NCBI GenBank assembly: GCA_027039465.1
Contig: JALWEA010000129.1
Span: 1-15,259 of the forward strand
Direction: 5' to 3'
DNA from: Calditrichia bacterium
GTDB lineage: Bacteria; Calditrichota; Calditrichia; Calditrichales; Calditrichaceae
Length of the DNA: 15,259 bases
In this document: piece after piece, positions 14,998-15,259 of the stretch
Layout: each line of letters opens with the position of its first letter
How positions within the stretch are numbered: position 1 is the first letter of the stretch
Translations under genes and position numbers: made by a program
The notes under the pieces: generated by a model
Told to the model about the DNA's origin: nothing
What the model saw: only the letters and a program-made list of their open reading frames with translations
The model's database searches: none

Positions 14998-15259
14998 TTG
15001 AAACTGTTAAAAGAAAGACCACGTAATTATTATCCGTTTCTCTGGCACGGCTTCTGGTTAGCCTTTACTTCCGCCTTTACCGATTACAACACCGTTTTAC
15101 CGGCCATGATCGTCCGCGCGGGCGGGACTTCGTTTCATATCGGTTTATTAACTTTCATCAGCATCGGATTTCCCTTACTTTCCCGTTTGATTTTTACGCC
15201 GTTTATTTCTTCCCGAAATGCCAAAAAGCCCTATCTTATTTTGGGCATCAGCATGCGTA
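14998..15259 (+). CDS. Probable MFS-type transporter, N-terminal fragment (3' end cut by window edge)
   Basis: An open frame of 87 codons running off the right edge. A short polar N-terminus (KLLKERPRNYYPFLWHG) leads into hydrophobic segments: FWLAFTSAFTDYNTVLPAMIV, a turn RAGGTSFHIG, then LLTFISIGFPLLSRLIFTPFI, and a basic loop SSRNAKKPYLILG. This is the layout of the first two helices of a major facilitator transporter, with the basic loop where motif A usually lies, but the motif is not standard and family assignment is tentative. An in-frame stop at 14980 leaves no ATG, so the start must be TTG at 14998 (or 14992). GGGA at 14986-14989 is 8 bases before 14998. It is preceded by the ctpA terminator, so it likely has its own transcript. 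Confidence 0.6.
   Translation, partial: MKLLKERPRNYYPFLWHGFWLAFTSAFTDYNTVLPAMIVRAGGTSFHIGLLTFISIGFPLLSRLIFTPFISSRNAKKPYLILGISMR

Overview
The window (about 45% GC by eye) looks like ordinary chromosome of a Gram-negative-type bacterium. Protein style, a Bacteroidetes-type inositol-phosphate synthase, a split saccharopine pathway and the kinds of intergenic repeat present suggest the FCB side of the tree, possibly Calditrichota. That placement is inference from protein character only; there is no rRNA or other marker here. I see no phage, transposase, CRISPR array, rRNA or tRNA.

Layout. Bases 1-3728 (minus strand) carry two signalling genes: a response regulator-GGDEF protein cut by the left edge just before its GGDEF signature, and upstream of it a membrane-anchored GAF-SpoIIE/PP2C phosphatase. 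The phosphatase is bracketed by low-complexity TTAAC-type repeats in inverted orientation. Bases 3729-4369 hold no gene but contain two adjacent palindromic repeat elements with internal hairpins. From 4370 everything reads on the plus strand.

Bases 4370-7243 hold the two saccharopine-pathway enzymes as separate genes: saccharopine dehydrogenase (glutamate-forming) and the lysine-ketoglutarate reductase half. They are separated by a 240-bp region with a promoter candidate and a possibly folded leader. Together they interconvert lysine + 2-oxoglutarate with glutamate + aminoadipate semialdehyde.

Bases 7377-10897 are a tight operon: nadE, rsmI, a CDP-alcohol phosphatidyltransferase and myo-inositol-1-phosphate synthase, closed by a clear intrinsic terminator. 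The last two fit a phosphatidylinositol(-phosphate) lipid route; the synthase uses NAD, which nadE makes.

Bases 11129-14819 are a second tight operon: a MATE transporter, tmk and a CtpA-type S41 protease, overlapping by 1 and 4 bases and followed by an intrinsic terminator at 14911-14940. The window ends inside a probable MFS-type membrane protein that starts with TTG.

The least explained parts are the non-coding ones: the palindromic elements, the inverted TTAAC-type repeats, and the leaders of the lysine reductase, nadE and MATE genes. I found no convincing new multi-gene system.
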